A stretch of DNA of 32,409 nt from Chloroflexia bacterium. GTDB lineage: Bacteria > Chloroflexota > Chloroflexia > Thermobaculales > Thermobaculaceae. The number at the start of each line of letters is the position of its first letter. Within the stretch, counting starts at the first letter, position 1. This document shows positions 1 through 8,359 of the stretch, piece by piece. Under the pieces are notes generated by a model that saw only the letters and a program-made list of their open reading frames with translations, made no database searches and was not told the DNA's origin. Location: the NCBI GenBank assembly GCA_030446765.1, contig JAUJMR010000001.1:118668-151076 (forward strand), in the 5' to 3' direction. A program made the position numbers and the translations under genes.

Positions 1-1
1 T

Positions 2-325
2 CTGCGCGCCCACGATGTGCCATACACCGAGCTACAGGCAGTTGGCGTCCATCTGCCGGTCGTTGATCTGGGTGTGCGATACCGGCGGCCCGTGTTGTAC
101 GATCAGCTTATCGAGGTCTGGGTGTCCATCCAGGAGCTGGGACGGGCGCGGGTCCACTTCACGTATCGGCTGCACCTGGCAGGCGATTCCAAGCCACTTG
201 CGACCGCCTACACGGTACATGCGGTGACTGACTCTCAGGGACGCGTGCTTCGCCTCGACCGCTACCCCGACCTGTGGAAAAAGATCCTGAGCGCTTCCGC
301 CGCGCTGAGCCACCCGGGTGCGTAG
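2..325 (+). CDS. Acyl-CoA thioesterase, YbgC/FadM type (5' end cut by window)
   Basis: The reading frame is open from the first bases and runs to a TAG at 323-325, so the start lies outside the window. The visible ~107 residues look like the C-terminal two thirds of a hotdog-fold thioesterase of the 4-hydroxybenzoyl-CoA thioesterase/YbgC group. The recognisable parts are a PYTELEA-like segment (here PYTELQAVG), the VDLGVRYRRPVLYDQLIEVW strand region, and a later HFTYRL strand. Such enzymes hydrolyse acyl-CoA thioesters in the cytoplasm. The catalytic Asp usually lies near the N-terminus and is not visible. The stop overlaps a GTG of the following methyltransferase frame, so the two are probably co-transcribed. 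The substrate cannot be told. Confidence 0.75.
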   Translation: MRAHDVPYTELQAVGVHLPVVDLGVRYRRPVLYDQLIEVWVSIQELGRARVHFTYRLHLAGDSKPLATAYTVHAVTDSQGRVLRLDRYPDLWKKILSASAALSHPGA

Positions 326-977
326 CGTTATGAGCAGGCTCGTGGACCGTTTGCGCCTTGCTGTCGCCCCTCACGTATTCGAGGCGCTATACCGATCCGC
401 TGCGCCCCTCTATGACCAGGTCAGCAAGTTCTTTTTCGCTGGACAGTGGGGCGTGTGGCAGTTGAATGTCCTGAGTTATATTGAGGGGAGCCGTGTGCTA
501 GAGCTCGGGTACGGGACTGGAGACCTCGCCGTGGAGATGTGCCGGCGGGGCTACCAGGTGACCGGGGTGGAGTCATCGCCTCGGATGCATCGGATCGCGC
601 GGGCCAAATTGCGGCGTGCCGGCTGTCCTGCAACCCTGCTAGTCGGCTCCTCGGCGGTGCTGCCCCTTGCCGATGAGTGCGTCGATGCTGTGGTGAGCAC
701 CTTCCCATCCGGTTACATCCTTTGGGAGCTAACCTGGCGGGAGGTGCATCGGGTGCTGCGGACCGGTGGCACATTCACTGTCGTGCTCTCGGGCGAGTTG
801 CTGCCGGTCGACCATCGAAGCAAACTGCTTATTCGGTTCCACGAGCTGGTGTATGGGAAGCGGAATATCACCGCGGACATAGTCTGGCCGGACGTGCCGG
901 GCTTTGACCTCAGGCACGAGCGGCACGCCAACGAGCAGGGCGTTGCATCCCTGCTCATCGCTCGAAAATGTCCCTAA
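318..977 (+). CDS. Class I SAM-dependent methyltransferase
   Basis: The protein is 219 residues from the GTG at 318, or 215 from the ATG at 330; the start is not settled. It has a Rossmann-type methyltransferase core. Motif I is VLELGYGTGDLA around residue 60, followed by VTGVESSPRM with the acidic residue that binds the ribose of SAM. Then come LPLADECVDAVVSTFPSGYI (motif II/post II) and VHRVLRTGGTFTVVL (motif III). The closest general group is the UbiE/arsenite-methyltransferase-like family (Methyltransf_11). The substrate is unknown. It directly follows the thioesterase and overlaps it by 8 bases if the GTG is used. It converges with the DUF3048 gene, and the 78-base gap between them holds no clear terminator. 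Confidence 0.8.
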   Translation: MRSVMSRLVDRLRLAVAPHVFEALYRSAAPLYDQVSKFFFAGQWGVWQLNVLSYIEGSRVLELGYGTGDLAVEMCRRGYQVTGVESSPRMHRIARAKLRRAGCPATLLVGSSAVLPLADECVDAVVSTFPSGYILWELTWREVHRVLRTGGTFTVVLSGELLPVDHRSKLLIRFHELVYGKRNITADIVWPDVPGFDLRHERHANEQGVASLLIARKCP

Positions 978-1055
978 CACACCAAGAACTTCGTTTGCCT
1001 GCTGCCCAATCCCACTGGCCAGCGCCGATCGCGTCCGGGGCGGAGCCCGCGCCGG

Positions 1056-2159
1056 CTAGCGCTCGATCTTTGAGCCGTCCTTGGGGACGATCTGGATCCA
1101 CACGCGGCCCGGCTTGAGGGTAATGGACTCGCCGTCATTTATGGTGTACTTCGTCGGGCTGTCGCGTTTCACCTTCTCCCAGAAGCCATCGATCACACGT
1201 CCGTCCTGGAAGATCAACGCGGGCTGCTTGTCCTGCACATCGACGTCCAGGCGGTTCAACGCGTCGCCCTCGATCGCTCGCGCCTTGACGGTTTGTACGA
1301 TCACGACCGTGCCGGAGAGCTGCTTCTTGCTCTCGCGGTCCAGGTGTGGCTTGCCAAGCATGATCCGGTTGTAAACTCCGGTACGCTCATCGTACTCATA
1401 CGACACGTTGTAGCCGGATTCGTACTCGACACGGACCTTCTGCCCTTCGGCCGATCCGACCGTCGGCTTGTCGCTGAACTGCAGGCCGCCCCAGGTACCC
1501 TTCTCCTTGCTGAGGCTCTTGTCCTTCTTGATCTCCTTGCGGAGTGCCCGCGTGTCGGCATACAGGTTGTGTGGTGCTGCGCGGTCGTCGGTCCGCTCGA
1601 AGCCGCTCATGTTCGTGCGTAGCGCGTCGATGGACTGGACCTTGAGCTGCTTGATCCAGCTTAGTCCGGTGGGGCTGCCTCCCGCGTGCATATACACCGG
1701 CTTGTACTCGCTCGCCCAGGCTACAAAATATGCACGTGCCGACCGCACCGGCCCAAGCACTGGAGCTTCGCGGTTCACATAGATTGCGAGGAACCGAGGG
1801 ATACCGTATTCGGCGGGCGCCTCGTACACCACATCCGCAACGTCCAGTCCGGACTGCGGTCGCGACTCGGGGTGATTCTCTACCATTATGGCCAACGGGC
1901 GCTTGGCCGGCTTGTGATAACGGCCATCGGCGGTGAGCCGTTCAGCCGGATCACCGATCGCTGAGCCACGTGGTTCAGTCGGAGCTGCTTCGTCATTCGG
2001 AGCCGTGGGCTGCGGCGCCTCTGGCTCCACAGCAACCGCGGTCGGGGCGGGTTGCTGCGGGTCAACTGCGGTCTCATCGTCGCCCCCGCAGGCATTCACT
2101 GATATGACGAGGAGAAGAAGCAGTGCGGCGAGTAATCCGGTGAACTTTCTGGTTGTCAT
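1056..2159 (-). CDS. DUF3048 (YerB-like) lipoprotein
   Basis: The product is a 367-residue exported protein. The N-terminus has a basic head, a Leu-rich helix and a lipobox ending VNAC, with Cys24 as the lipidated residue. An acidic, Pro/Ala-rich linker follows to about residue 80. The DUF3048 domain begins there and shows the family signatures NHPESRPQSGL (95-105), GPVRSARAYF (136-145), HAGGSP (158-163) and a later APHNLYA segment. Its C-terminal half includes the repetitive YNRIMLGKPH strand region. The family includes Bacillus YerB and its biochemical role is not established. It probably sits on the outer face of the membrane. The start ATG has an AGGAG about 12 bases upstream, which is rather far. 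It is transcribed alone, convergent with the methyltransferase. Confidence 0.9.
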   Translation of the reverse strand: MTTRKFTGLLAALLLLLVISVNACGGDDETAVDPQQPAPTAVAVEPEAPQPTAPNDEAAPTEPRGSAIGDPAERLTADGRYHKPAKRPLAIMVENHPESRPQSGLDVADVVYEAPAEYGIPRFLAIYVNREAPVLGPVRSARAYFVAWASEYKPVYMHAGGSPTGLSWIKQLKVQSIDALRTNMSGFERTDDRAAPHNLYADTRALRKEIKKDKSLSKEKGTWGGLQFSDKPTVGSAEGQKVRVEYESGYNVSYEYDERTGVYNRIMLGKPHLDRESKKQLSGTVVIVQTVKARAIEGDALNRLDVDVQDKQPALIFQDGRVIDGFWEKVKRDSPTKYTINDGESITLKPGRVWIQIVPKDGSKIER

Positions 2160-2528
2160 TCTGTAAACGCACTCCTGGAACTATAAAGTGTTTTCTACGC
2201 TCGTTTATCACCACTGGTGCATCGTGATTGAGACGCGCCGCCCCAGGCGCCACGGCGTCCGATCAAAGCCATTAACCGGAGACGCCGCTGATCCGATCCG
2301 TCTAGCTAAAGATGGCTCCGAGCCGAACGGTACACGCGCGCGCGCACGGTCACAATCACTGGTGAAAAAGGCGTAAACGCGTCCAGTGGGCTTGGCGGCC
2401 ATGCGGGCGTGACCCGCGTACTAGACAACTTATACGCAGTTTAGCACGTGGCATGAAAGTTGCGCTCGAAGCATGGGAGCCGTGAATCGTAGCGGTTGCT
2501 ATGCATCGGGCATCATAGGAGGAATCTA
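2160..2528. other. Intergenic region between DUF3048 gene and miniprotein
   Basis: No gene is recognised in this stretch. It must hold the divergent promoters of the DUF3048 gene and of the miniprotein, but no good -35/-10 pair was found. Two short dyads share the core CACTGGTG: CACCACTGGTG at 2209-2219 and TCACTGGTGA at 2354-2363. They could be binding sites for one regulator, but the evidence is weak. Confidence 0.3.
2517..2522 (+). promoter_or_regulatory. Shine-Dalgarno of the 23-residue miniprotein
   Basis: A perfect AGGAGG lies 6 bases before the GTG at 2529. It is the main reason for calling this very short frame a gene. Confidence 0.75.
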
Positions 2529-2600
2529 GTGAATCTGAACTACATCATCGGCCTAGTCGTGCTGGTTATCCTCATCGTTCTTCTGGTTAACTTGCTCTAG
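2529..2600 (+). CDS. Single-helix membrane miniprotein, 23 aa
   Basis: This is a 24-codon frame from GTG to TAG. The product begins MNLNYIIGL and continues as one uninterrupted hydrophobic stretch of Val, Leu and Ile to the end, so it is essentially a single transmembrane helix with a short polar N-terminus. Three things support it as a real gene: the AGGAGG 6 bases upstream, the stop codon just where the helix is complete, and a strong 13-bp hairpin 32 bases downstream. It resembles in style the many tiny hydrophobic proteins of unknown function found in bacteria, often stress-related. No family can be assigned and the function is unknown. Confidence 0.6.
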   Translation: MNLNYIIGLVVLVILIVLLVNLL

Positions 2601-2631
2601 TTCCGTCCCTGAGCATTGACTTAGGAAACCG

Positions 2632-2662
2632 GAGACACCCTGCCTCTAAGGCAGGGTGTCTC
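2632..2662. terminator. Strong hairpin between convergent genes
   Basis: A perfect 13-bp inverted repeat (GAGACACCCTGCC with its complement) closes a 5-base TCTAA loop. It lies between the miniprotein on the plus strand and the esterase on the minus strand, so it probably terminates both. There is no long T-run on either side, only TCATTGTGT on the plus side. Intrinsic termination is therefore likely but not canonical. Confidence 0.7.
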
Positions 2663-2689
2663 ATTGTGTATTCGTCCGGAGACCTGGTC

Positions 2690-3664
2690 TTATTCGACTG
2701 GCCATAACCTCGTCAGATAGCGCACCTTCTCCTGCGCCTGGTAGGTCGCCCCTCCTTCGTGGTTGTTGTAACGCCAGACCCGTATCTCCTTCGGTCCGGC
2801 GTAGTAGTTATATGCGGCGTATACCGTGGAGGGTGGGCAGACGTCATCCATAAGGCCGACGGAGAACAGAGATTGGGCACTTGCCCGGGACGCGAAGTTC
2901 ATTCCGTCAAAGTACGCCAAAGTCTCGAAAACCGTATCGACCTTGTCACGGTGCGTCCGGCAGTAGCGCGCGATCTCAGCATATGGAGAAGCGTCCGTGA
3001 TCTCGGTGGCGCGCTTGTAATTGCAGAGGAACGGCACGTCGGGCATGGACACGATCACGCGAGGCTCTAGGCCCGCGACGGCAAGAGCGACACCACCGCC
3101 CTGGCTCTGGCCGGACACGGCGATCCGCGAACTGTCGATCCGTGGATGCATGGCGGCAGCGTCGATCGCACGGACCCCGTCGGTGAACAACCGCCGGTAG
3201 TAGTACGTTCGAGGGTCCACAATGCCGTCGGTCATAAAGCCGGGGACGTGCGGACCTGCGCCGCCACCCGTATCCGGCGTGTCGCCGGGTCCCCATACGC
3301 TTCCCTGGCCGCGCGTATCCATTACCAGGTGCGCATAGCCCACCGTCGCCCAGAGAAGCCAGTCGGTCGGAAAACTCCGGCCACCACCGTACCCGATGTA
3401 CTCGACAACGCATGGTATCCTCCCGTCGCGATGTTTCGGAAGGAGCAGCCACCCCTTGATGGGTTGCCCTCCGAAGCCAGCGAACGTGACGTCATACGTC
3501 TCCACGCTATACAGCCGGAAGTCCACCGGCTCGAAGCGCGCGTCTATGGGATGGGTGCGTGCGTCACTGAGCGTGTCTTGCCAAAAGGCGTCGAAGTCAG
3601 CCGGTTCGTGACGAGCGGGACGGTAGTTCTCGAGCTCTTCCAGCGGCATGTCGAATAAAGGCAT
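2690..3664 (-). CDS. Acetyl xylan esterase / cephalosporin-C deacetylase family (CE7)
   Basis: The product is a 324-residue alpha/beta hydrolase with the full length and signatures of the AXE1/CE7 family. The N-terminal MPLFDMPLEELENYRP and FDAFW segments are typical. The nucleophile elbow is GQSQGG with Ser187, preceded by DTRGQG (116-121). The acid lies in GLMDDVCPPST (Asp273 or Asp274) and the catalytic His is in NNHEGG (His302). These enzymes remove acetyl groups from acetylated sugars or small acetyl esters. No signal peptide is seen, so it should act inside the cell on imported oligosaccharides. GGAAGGA lies about 8 bases before the ATG. It lies downstream of the oxidoreductase/ThuA genes but after a 190-base gap with its own possible operator. 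Confidence 0.92.
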   Translation of the reverse strand: MPLFDMPLEELENYRPARHEPADFDAFWQDTLSDARTHPIDARFEPVDFRLYSVETYDVTFAGFGGQPIKGWLLLPKHRDGRIPCVVEYIGYGGGRSFPTDWLLWATVGYAHLVMDTRGQGSVWGPGDTPDTGGGAGPHVPGFMTDGIVDPRTYYYRRLFTDGVRAIDAAAMHPRIDSSRIAVSGQSQGGGVALAVAGLEPRVIVSMPDVPFLCNYKRATEITDASPYAEIARYCRTHRDKVDTVFETLAYFDGMNFASRASAQSLFSVGLMDDVCPPSTVYAAYNYYAGPKEIRVWRYNNHEGGATYQAQEKVRYLTRLWPVE

Positions 3665-3687
3665 GCGATCCGTCCTTCCAAGTCAGA

Positions 3688-3705
3688 GTTTCGAAACCGG
3701 TATTC
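3688..3705. promoter_or_regulatory. Possible operator upstream of the esterase gene
   Basis: Two overlapping dyads are present: the perfect palindrome GTTTCGAAAC (3688-3697) and GAAACCGGTATTC (3693-3705), which has one mismatch from symmetry. The second resembles LacI-type operators (GAAACCGGTTTC). It lies 24-41 bases before the esterase ATG, as expected for sugar-responsive control. No LacI gene is in the window. Confidence 0.35.
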
Positions 3706-3855
3706 CTGCCACATGGACAGACCGAGCGCGTCGTAAGTATTAACTGGTGGCTAACGCTTCGCCACGCTGGGGCGGGCTCCCGGAGGGGTCGGTGCTGCTA
3801 CGGACTCTTGGCTGCTGTGAAACCGTACCTACTCAGACGGGTAGCAATTTATGCA

Positions 3856-4968
3856 TCAACTATCCAGCGTGCCTTCCGAAAGGCCCGTAGGCAACGGCGC
3901 AGGACGGTCGCACGTGCTCTGCAACTCGATGTGCTGGCTCTGATACGACGCATCGTGGAATGCGACCATCGTGTCCAGCACGTGATACGCGAGCTCGGCC
4001 GTCGCACGGTACGGGCGACCGGTTCGCACCGCGTACGCCATATCGGCGACACCCAGGCCCCGGCTCTCTCCAATATACGGATGCGTTAGCGGCACGTCGC
4101 GCCACTCGGTATCCTGAGCACCACGTACCGACACGGGCCCGCCGAAGGTGTTCGGGTTGGGAACACTCATCGAGCCCTCGGTACCGTATATCTCGATGTA
4201 CGGGAGTCGCGACTCCCAGACATCGAAGGTTGTGAGAATGGTCCCGACTGCACCGGTGTGGAAGTCGATCACACCCGCAACATGGGTTGGCACATGGACT
4301 TTCAGCGTTGTGCCAAACCTGGGCTGACTCGTGATCGTCCGCTCGGGGAACGTTATGCGGGCGGATCCGGTGACCCGGCGCATCGGGCCAATCAGCGAAG
4401 TGAGTGCTGTGAGATAGTACGGGCCCATGTCGAACATCGGCCCACCGCCGAAGTCGTAGTAGAAGGCTGGATCCGAATGCCAGCTCTCATGGCCGTGGCT
4501 CATCATGAACGCGGTCGCGCCGATCGGTTCTCCGATGATGCCGTCATCGATGAGCTTGCGGCAGGTCTGCAGGCCGCCCCCCAGGAACGTGTCGGGCGCA
4601 CAACCGACGAGGAGACCGGTGTCGCGGGCCAGGTCCAGCAGCGCCTGCCCATCTTCGCGTGTGAGGGCAAGGGGCTTCTCACTGTACACGTGCTTGCCAG
4701 CGCGTAGCGCGGCAAGACCAACCTCGGCGTGCGCCTTAGGAATCGTGAGGTTGATCACCAGCTCAATCTCTGGATCGGCGAGCAGCGCGTCTGTCGAATA
4801 GGCTTTTGCGATGCCGTGCTCATCGGCCTTGGCACGCGCACGGTCCGGGAAGAGGTCGGCACATGCCACAATGTCGAGCATGTCAAAGGTCCGCGCTGCC
4901 CGAAAGTACACGTCGCTTATGGTCCCCGTGCCGATGATTCCAGCCCTTACTGGCGCCAGTTGACTCAC
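3856..4968 (-). CDS. Gfo/Idh/MocA family oxidoreductase
   Basis: The product has 370 residues. The N-terminal Rossmann domain carries [13 protein letters not shown] (GTGTIS at 13-18). The family signature EKP occurs in [13 protein letters not shown] (97-99). The C-terminal alpha/beta domain has the [16 protein letters not shown] segment, in which the DMGPYY stretch sits near the sugar-binding site. These enzymes use NAD(P) to oxidise or reduce sugar hydroxyl or keto groups in the cytoplasm. The ATG overlaps the stop of the ThuA-like gene (ATGA, 4 bases), so the two are translationally coupled. ThuA-ThuB pairs in trehalose catabolism have the same make-up, with ThuB being a dehydrogenase of this family. 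The exact substrate is unknown. Confidence 0.93.
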   Translation of the reverse strand: MSQLAPVRAGIIGTGTISDVYFRAARTFDMLDIVACADLFPDRARAKADEHGIAKAYSTDALLADPEIELVINLTIPKAHAEVGLAALRAGKHVYSEKPLALTREDGQALLDLARDTGLLVGCAPDTFLGGGLQTCRKLIDDGIIGEPIGATAFMMSHGHESWHSDPAFYYDFGGGPMFDMGPYYLTALTSLIGPMRRVTGSARITFPERTITSQPRFGTTLKVHVPTHVAGVIDFHTGAVGTILTTFDVWESRLPYIEIYGTEGSMSVPNPNTFGGPVSVRGAQDTEWRDVPLTHPYIGESRGLGVADMAYAVRTGRPYRATAELAYHVLDTMVAFHDASYQSQHIELQSTCDRPAPLPTGLSEGTLDS

Positions 4969-5690
4969 GCGGTGGCGCCTTCAAGGGACGGAGCGTTACC
5001 GAAAACCATCGGAGCACTCTGGGTTGGCGCGGCCCAGCGGACGCCGTTCAAGATGACGCGCTGCACTTCCAGGTTGTGATACGTCGGTAGCGTCTCATGA
5101 CCGGGACGGAAATAGAAAACCTTGCCCTTGCCCCGGCGGTAGCACGCGCCGGAGCGGAAGATCTCTCCGCCGGTGAACCAGCTCACAAAGACGAGGGTAT
5201 CGGGCTCCGGAATATCAAAGGGTTCACCGTACATCTCCTCGCGCTCGAGATGGATGTACTCTCCGATTCCCTCCGTTATCGGATGACCGGGCGCGACGAC
5301 CCAGAGGCGCTCGCTGTCGTTCTCTTCGCGCCACTTGAGGTTGCACGTGGTGCCCATCAGTTTCTGGAAGATCTTCGAGAAGTGGCCAGAATGGAGCACG
5401 ATCAAGCCCATGCCCTCCAACACCCGTTGGTGCACGCGGTTCACTATCTCGTCTGACACTTCCTGATGGGCCATGTGTCCCCACCAGGTGAGGACGTCGG
5501 TCTCCGCGAGCACTTGCTCCGTGAGGCCGTGCTCCGGCTCGTCGAGCGTCGCCGTGCGGACTTCCAAGCCGGAGCTCGATAGCGCCTGGGCGATTGTGTT
5601 GTGGATGCCGTCAGGATAGACCGCCTTGACAGACTCATGGCTCTTCTCGTGACGAAACTCGTTCCAGACGGTAACTCGTGGGTTCTCCAT
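4965..5690 (-). CDS. ThuA-like (trehalose utilisation) domain protein
   Basis: The product has 241 residues and spans a full ThuA domain, a class I glutamine-amidotransferase-like fold. Recognisable segments are [12 protein letters not shown] at the start, [41 protein letters not shown] (the strand-nucleophile-elbow position), [10 protein letters not shown] and [18 protein letters not shown]. In rhizobia ThuA acts with ThuB on trehalose and related disaccharides through 3-keto-sugars. The ATG has AGGAG about 10 bases upstream. It is the first gene of a coupled pair with the Gfo/Idh/MocA gene downstream and follows another such gene after about 90 bases. The family call is firm; the substrate is not known. 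Confidence 0.92.
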   Translation of the reverse strand: MENPRVTVWNEFRHEKSHESVKAVYPDGIHNTIAQALSSSGLEVRTATLDEPEHGLTEQVLAETDVLTWWGHMAHQEVSDEIVNRVHQRVLEGMGLIVLHSGHFSKIFQKLMGTTCNLKWREENDSERLWVVAPGHPITEGIGEYIHLEREEMYGEPFDIPEPDTLVFVSWFTGGEIFRSGACYRRGKGKVFYFRPGHETLPTYHNLEVQRVILNGVRWAAPTQSAPMVFGNAPSLEGATA

Positions 5691-5780
5691 GAAGAAGTTC
5701 GCTCCTTGCTGTGTTTTGTTTCGGGGCCGGTGGCTCGGCCCGCATCTCTCCCTTGCGCGTGCGGTGCGCGGTTAATGTAC

Positions 5781-6941
5781 CTAGCTTGGCACGGATGTCC
5801 ACTGCCGGCTGGCGGCGCTCTGCTCCACCGCGTCAAGCACGGCCTGGCAACGGTAGCCGTCGAGGAAGGTTGGCGCTGGGCTCTCATTCTTCTTCACACC
5901 GTCGAGCAGGTCCTTCACGGTGTGAACGAATGAGTGCTCATACCCGATGATGTGACCGGCGGGCCACCAGGCGTCGGTATACGGATGGACTGGCTCTGTA
6001 ACGTTGATAGTGCGGAAACCCTGAACGTCCTCCGGGTCGCTCGTGAAGTACACCTGCAACTCATTGAGCCGCTCCAGGTTGAAGATCAGGCTGCCTTCGG
6101 AGCCGTTGATCTCGAACGAGTTATAGTTGCGGCGTCCCGCTGCGAGGCGCGTCGCCTCAAACGTGCCGGTTGCGCCGGATTCGAATCGAGCGAGGATGGT
6201 TGTGGAGTCGTCCACGGTGACCTCGCCCATCTGCGTGCCGCCCGCCGCGCTGAGGCCGCTGCCTCCGCTACTCGCCTCTTCGGTCGGTCGCTCCTTGATG
6301 AACGTGTTCAAGGTGCCGATAACCTCCGTGATCGGTCCGACGAGGAACTGTGCCAAGTCCACTATATGCGCCGCGATGTCGCCGAGCGCACCCGAGCCGG
6401 CGAGATCCTTCTGCAAGCGCCAGACCAGTGGGAACTGCGGATCGAGAATCCAGTCCTGGAGATACACCGCCCGCCAGTGGCGAACCTTGCCAATACGCCC
6501 GTCTTCAATTAGCTTATGCGCGAGCTGCACGGCGGGTACGCGGCGGTAGTTGAACGTCACCATGTTCACGGTGCCAGCCTGCTCCGCAGCCTCCACCATC
6601 TCCTTTGCCTGTGCGAGGGAGTTCGCCAGCGGCTTCTCACAAAGCACGTGCTTACCCGCGCGAAGCGCTGCGATGGCGATGTCGTGGTGTGAGTTTCCTG
6701 GCGTGCACACATCAATCAGGTGGATATCATCCCGAGCGAGCAGCCGATCGTAACTCGTTTCGTATCCTTCCCATCCGAGTGCCGCCGCGGCTTCCTTGAC
6801 ACTTGCCTCATCGCGGCCCGCGACCGCACGCAACCGGGGAACCGGGTCGACGTCGAAGAAGTGACGAACCTGCCGCCATGCGTTGGAGTGGGCTCGGCCC
6901 ATGAACTTGTAGCCGACAAGCCCGATACCTATCTCGCTCAT
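5781..6941 (-). CDS. Gfo/Idh/MocA family oxidoreductase
   Basis: The product has 386 residues from the ATG at 6941. I chose this start because GGGAGGG lies 5 bases upstream and the protein then begins MSEIGIGLVGYKFMGRAHSN, the usual family start; the longer frame to 6977 adds 12 unrelated residues. The nucleotide-binding loop is GLVGYKFMGRAHS. CEKPLANSL carries the family EKP (102-104). LGDIAAHIVDLAQFLVG supplies the conserved Asp and His of the substrate site, and VDDSTTILARFESGATGTFEATRLA is the typical C-terminal sheet. The sequence is quite different from the other copy at 3856-4968, so the two probably act on different substrates or steps. It is probably the first gene of the operon with ThuA. 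Confidence 0.93.
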   Translation of the reverse strand: MSEIGIGLVGYKFMGRAHSNAWRQVRHFFDVDPVPRLRAVAGRDEASVKEAAAALGWEGYETSYDRLLARDDIHLIDVCTPGNSHHDIAIAALRAGKHVLCEKPLANSLAQAKEMVEAAEQAGTVNMVTFNYRRVPAVQLAHKLIEDGRIGKVRHWRAVYLQDWILDPQFPLVWRLQKDLAGSGALGDIAAHIVDLAQFLVGPITEVIGTLNTFIKERPTEEASSGGSGLSAAGGTQMGEVTVDDSTTILARFESGATGTFEATRLAAGRRNYNSFEINGSEGSLIFNLERLNELQVYFTSDPEDVQGFRTINVTEPVHPYTDAWWPAGHIIGYEHSFVHTVKDLLDGVKKNESPAPTFLDGYRCQAVLDAVEQSAASRQWTSVPS

Positions 6942-7272
6942 TCGTTCCCTCCCGTTTTCACATAGTTTGTGCTGCACGATACACGTAGCACGACTTTGAC
7001 CACCTTATCTCGTCGCGTGCGCGATGCGCAGTTTACTATGTTTCGTGGTGAGCCCTCGAATCGGACTTCGTGAACAGCTGCTGCGACGCCCGCGCGAGTG
7101 GAGCGCAACCTGAAACGTGTTATGGTCTGATGTATGGGCGGAGTAGCGAGTGGACGGCTGACGCGAGGGCAGCATTGGCCCGTTGAAATACCGTATCCTA
7201 CGGCCGAGCGCAGCCACTCACTGTGGCACCAGCACACCGTGGCCCGTTCGGGCTGCATCTGTCTTTCGCGTG
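6942..7272. other. Intergenic region upstream of the oxidoreductase operon
   Basis: No gene is recognised in any frame. The part near 6942-7020 should carry the promoter of the minus-strand operon, but no convincing -35/-10 pair was seen. The rest is the likely site where most of a third Gfo/Idh/MocA gene has been lost, since a recognisable fragment of it ends at 7273. Confidence 0.3.
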
Positions 7273-7517
7273 CTAAGAAGTTGCTTTCAGTGCGCTGTCG
7301 ACTGACTGAAAGCACGCTGCTCGCGGCATGGCGAACTCTGCGGACAGCCTCTCGAGAGCCGTCGAGGATGGGTCGACAATCCCAGCCAGTTCAACTCCCT
7401 CGGCCTCCTGTGGTGTTCGACCCCACACTCTGCCCGATCCGCCAGCGCCGATGAGCAGGAAGCGTTTGGCTGGCCGTGTGGAGGTAATGCCGGTTGCAGG
7501 CGGGGTCGTGGGATCAT
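7273..7517 (-). pseudogene. Remnant of a third Gfo/Idh/MocA oxidoreductase (N-terminus only)
   Basis: About 65 codons (roughly 7273-7470) read as the first Rossmann segment of a Gfo/Idh/MocA enzyme: KRFLLIGAGGSGRVWGR (dinucleotide loop GAGGSGR), then GVELAGIVDPSSTALERLSAEF and CFQSVDSALKAT, ending at a TAG. The EKP motif and the whole C-terminal domain are absent. An ATG at 7517 overlaps the stop of the upstream isomerase (ATGA), which is the normal coupled arrangement. That ATG is out of frame with the Rossmann segment, so a frameshift also lies in the first 15-20 codons. The gene is thus both frameshifted and truncated, and it marks a former isomerase-oxidoreductase operon. Confidence 0.7.
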
Positions 7518-8359
7518 CCGGCGGGCAGTGAGAGCGAGAGACCGAGTTGATTCTGGACGAAGTCACGGCACTGGGCGAGGCTCTGGTATGGCGTACTCGT
7601 CGACTGGTCGATCTCCACGGTCATCCAGCCCTCGTAGCCGACGTCCGCGAGCGCCTGCATGATCGGGGCAAAGTCTATCGTACCGAGACCCAGCTCACAG
7701 AAGATCGGTAGTGCCTCATCACCACGGAAGTTGTCGAACTGTGCGGGATCGGGATTCTCTGGCGTCAGATCCTTGAGATGCATGTACTGCATCCTTGAAC
7801 CGTAGACGCGAATCACCTCGGCCGGATCCATGCCGGCCGCGCTGAGATGCGCGGTGTCGGGGCAGAAGTGCACGTATTCCGGGTCGGTTAGTTCCATGAC
7901 GGCGTCGATCTCGTCTCGATCCTGTAGCTCCGTGCCGATATGCGGATGGACGCACGCCAGGACGCCCAGATCTGCCGTGCGCTTCGCGGCATCGTTTATC
8001 GTTCGGGCCATCTGCTTCAATCCGTCGAGGCCCGTCTTGCCATCCCGCGGGCCACCAGGGCCGAAGACGATGCGGTCCACGCCCGCCTCCGCGAGAAACT
8101 GGGCGACCCGTGTGTTGAAGGCAATCACCTCATCGGTCTTGCTCGAGTCGCTGAACCGGCCACCTGCGTACAGCGCCGAGAGCCGGAGGTTGTTAGCTGC
8201 GAGCAGTTCCCGGTACTCATCGACCCTTCTCTCATACTCCAACGCATGCTGCGTGAACGTCTCGCACGCCCGGTATCCGAGTTCCGACGCCTCGCGCATG
8301 CCGGTATCGAGGTCCTGCCCCCAAGTAATGAGGTGACAGGAGATGGGGTTCTGTGGCAC
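7514..8359 (-). CDS. Sugar phosphate isomerase/epimerase family (xylose-isomerase-like TIM barrel)
   Basis: The product has 281 residues from the GTG at 8359, which has AAAGGA 8 bases upstream; the longer open frame to 8635 runs through the divergent gene's control region and is not family-like. The sequence begins with SCHLITWGQDLDTGMREA. It carries the metal-ligand segments of the AP endonuclease 2/IolE fold: VHPHIGTELQ, FCPDTAHLSAAGMDP, MQYMHLKDL, and a C-terminal WMTVEIDQS with the last acidic ligand. Family members isomerise, epimerise, dehydrate or cleave sugars and inositols using a divalent metal. It was once followed, with a 4-base overlap, by a Gfo/Idh/MocA gene that is now a remnant. 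It is divergent from the PduO gene. Confidence 0.9.
   Translation of the reverse strand: MPQNPISCHLITWGQDLDTGMREASELGYRACETFTQHALEYERRVDEYRELLAANNLRLSALYAGGRFSDSSKTDEVIAFNTRVAQFLAEAGVDRIVFGPGGPRDGKTGLDGLKQMARTINDAAKRTADLGVLACVHPHIGTELQDRDEIDAVMELTDPEYVHFCPDTAHLSAAGMDPAEVIRVYGSRMQYMHLKDLTPENPDPAQFDNFRGDEALPIFCELGLGTIDFAPIMQALADVGYEGWMTVEIDQSTSTPYQSLAQCRDFVQNQLGLSLSLPAG

Noticed and set aside
5710..5745. GGGCCG/CGGCCC hairpin between the oxidoreductase and ThuA genes as a terminator
   Set aside because: The stem is only 6 bp, there is no T-run in the direction of transcription, and the genes look co-transcribed.
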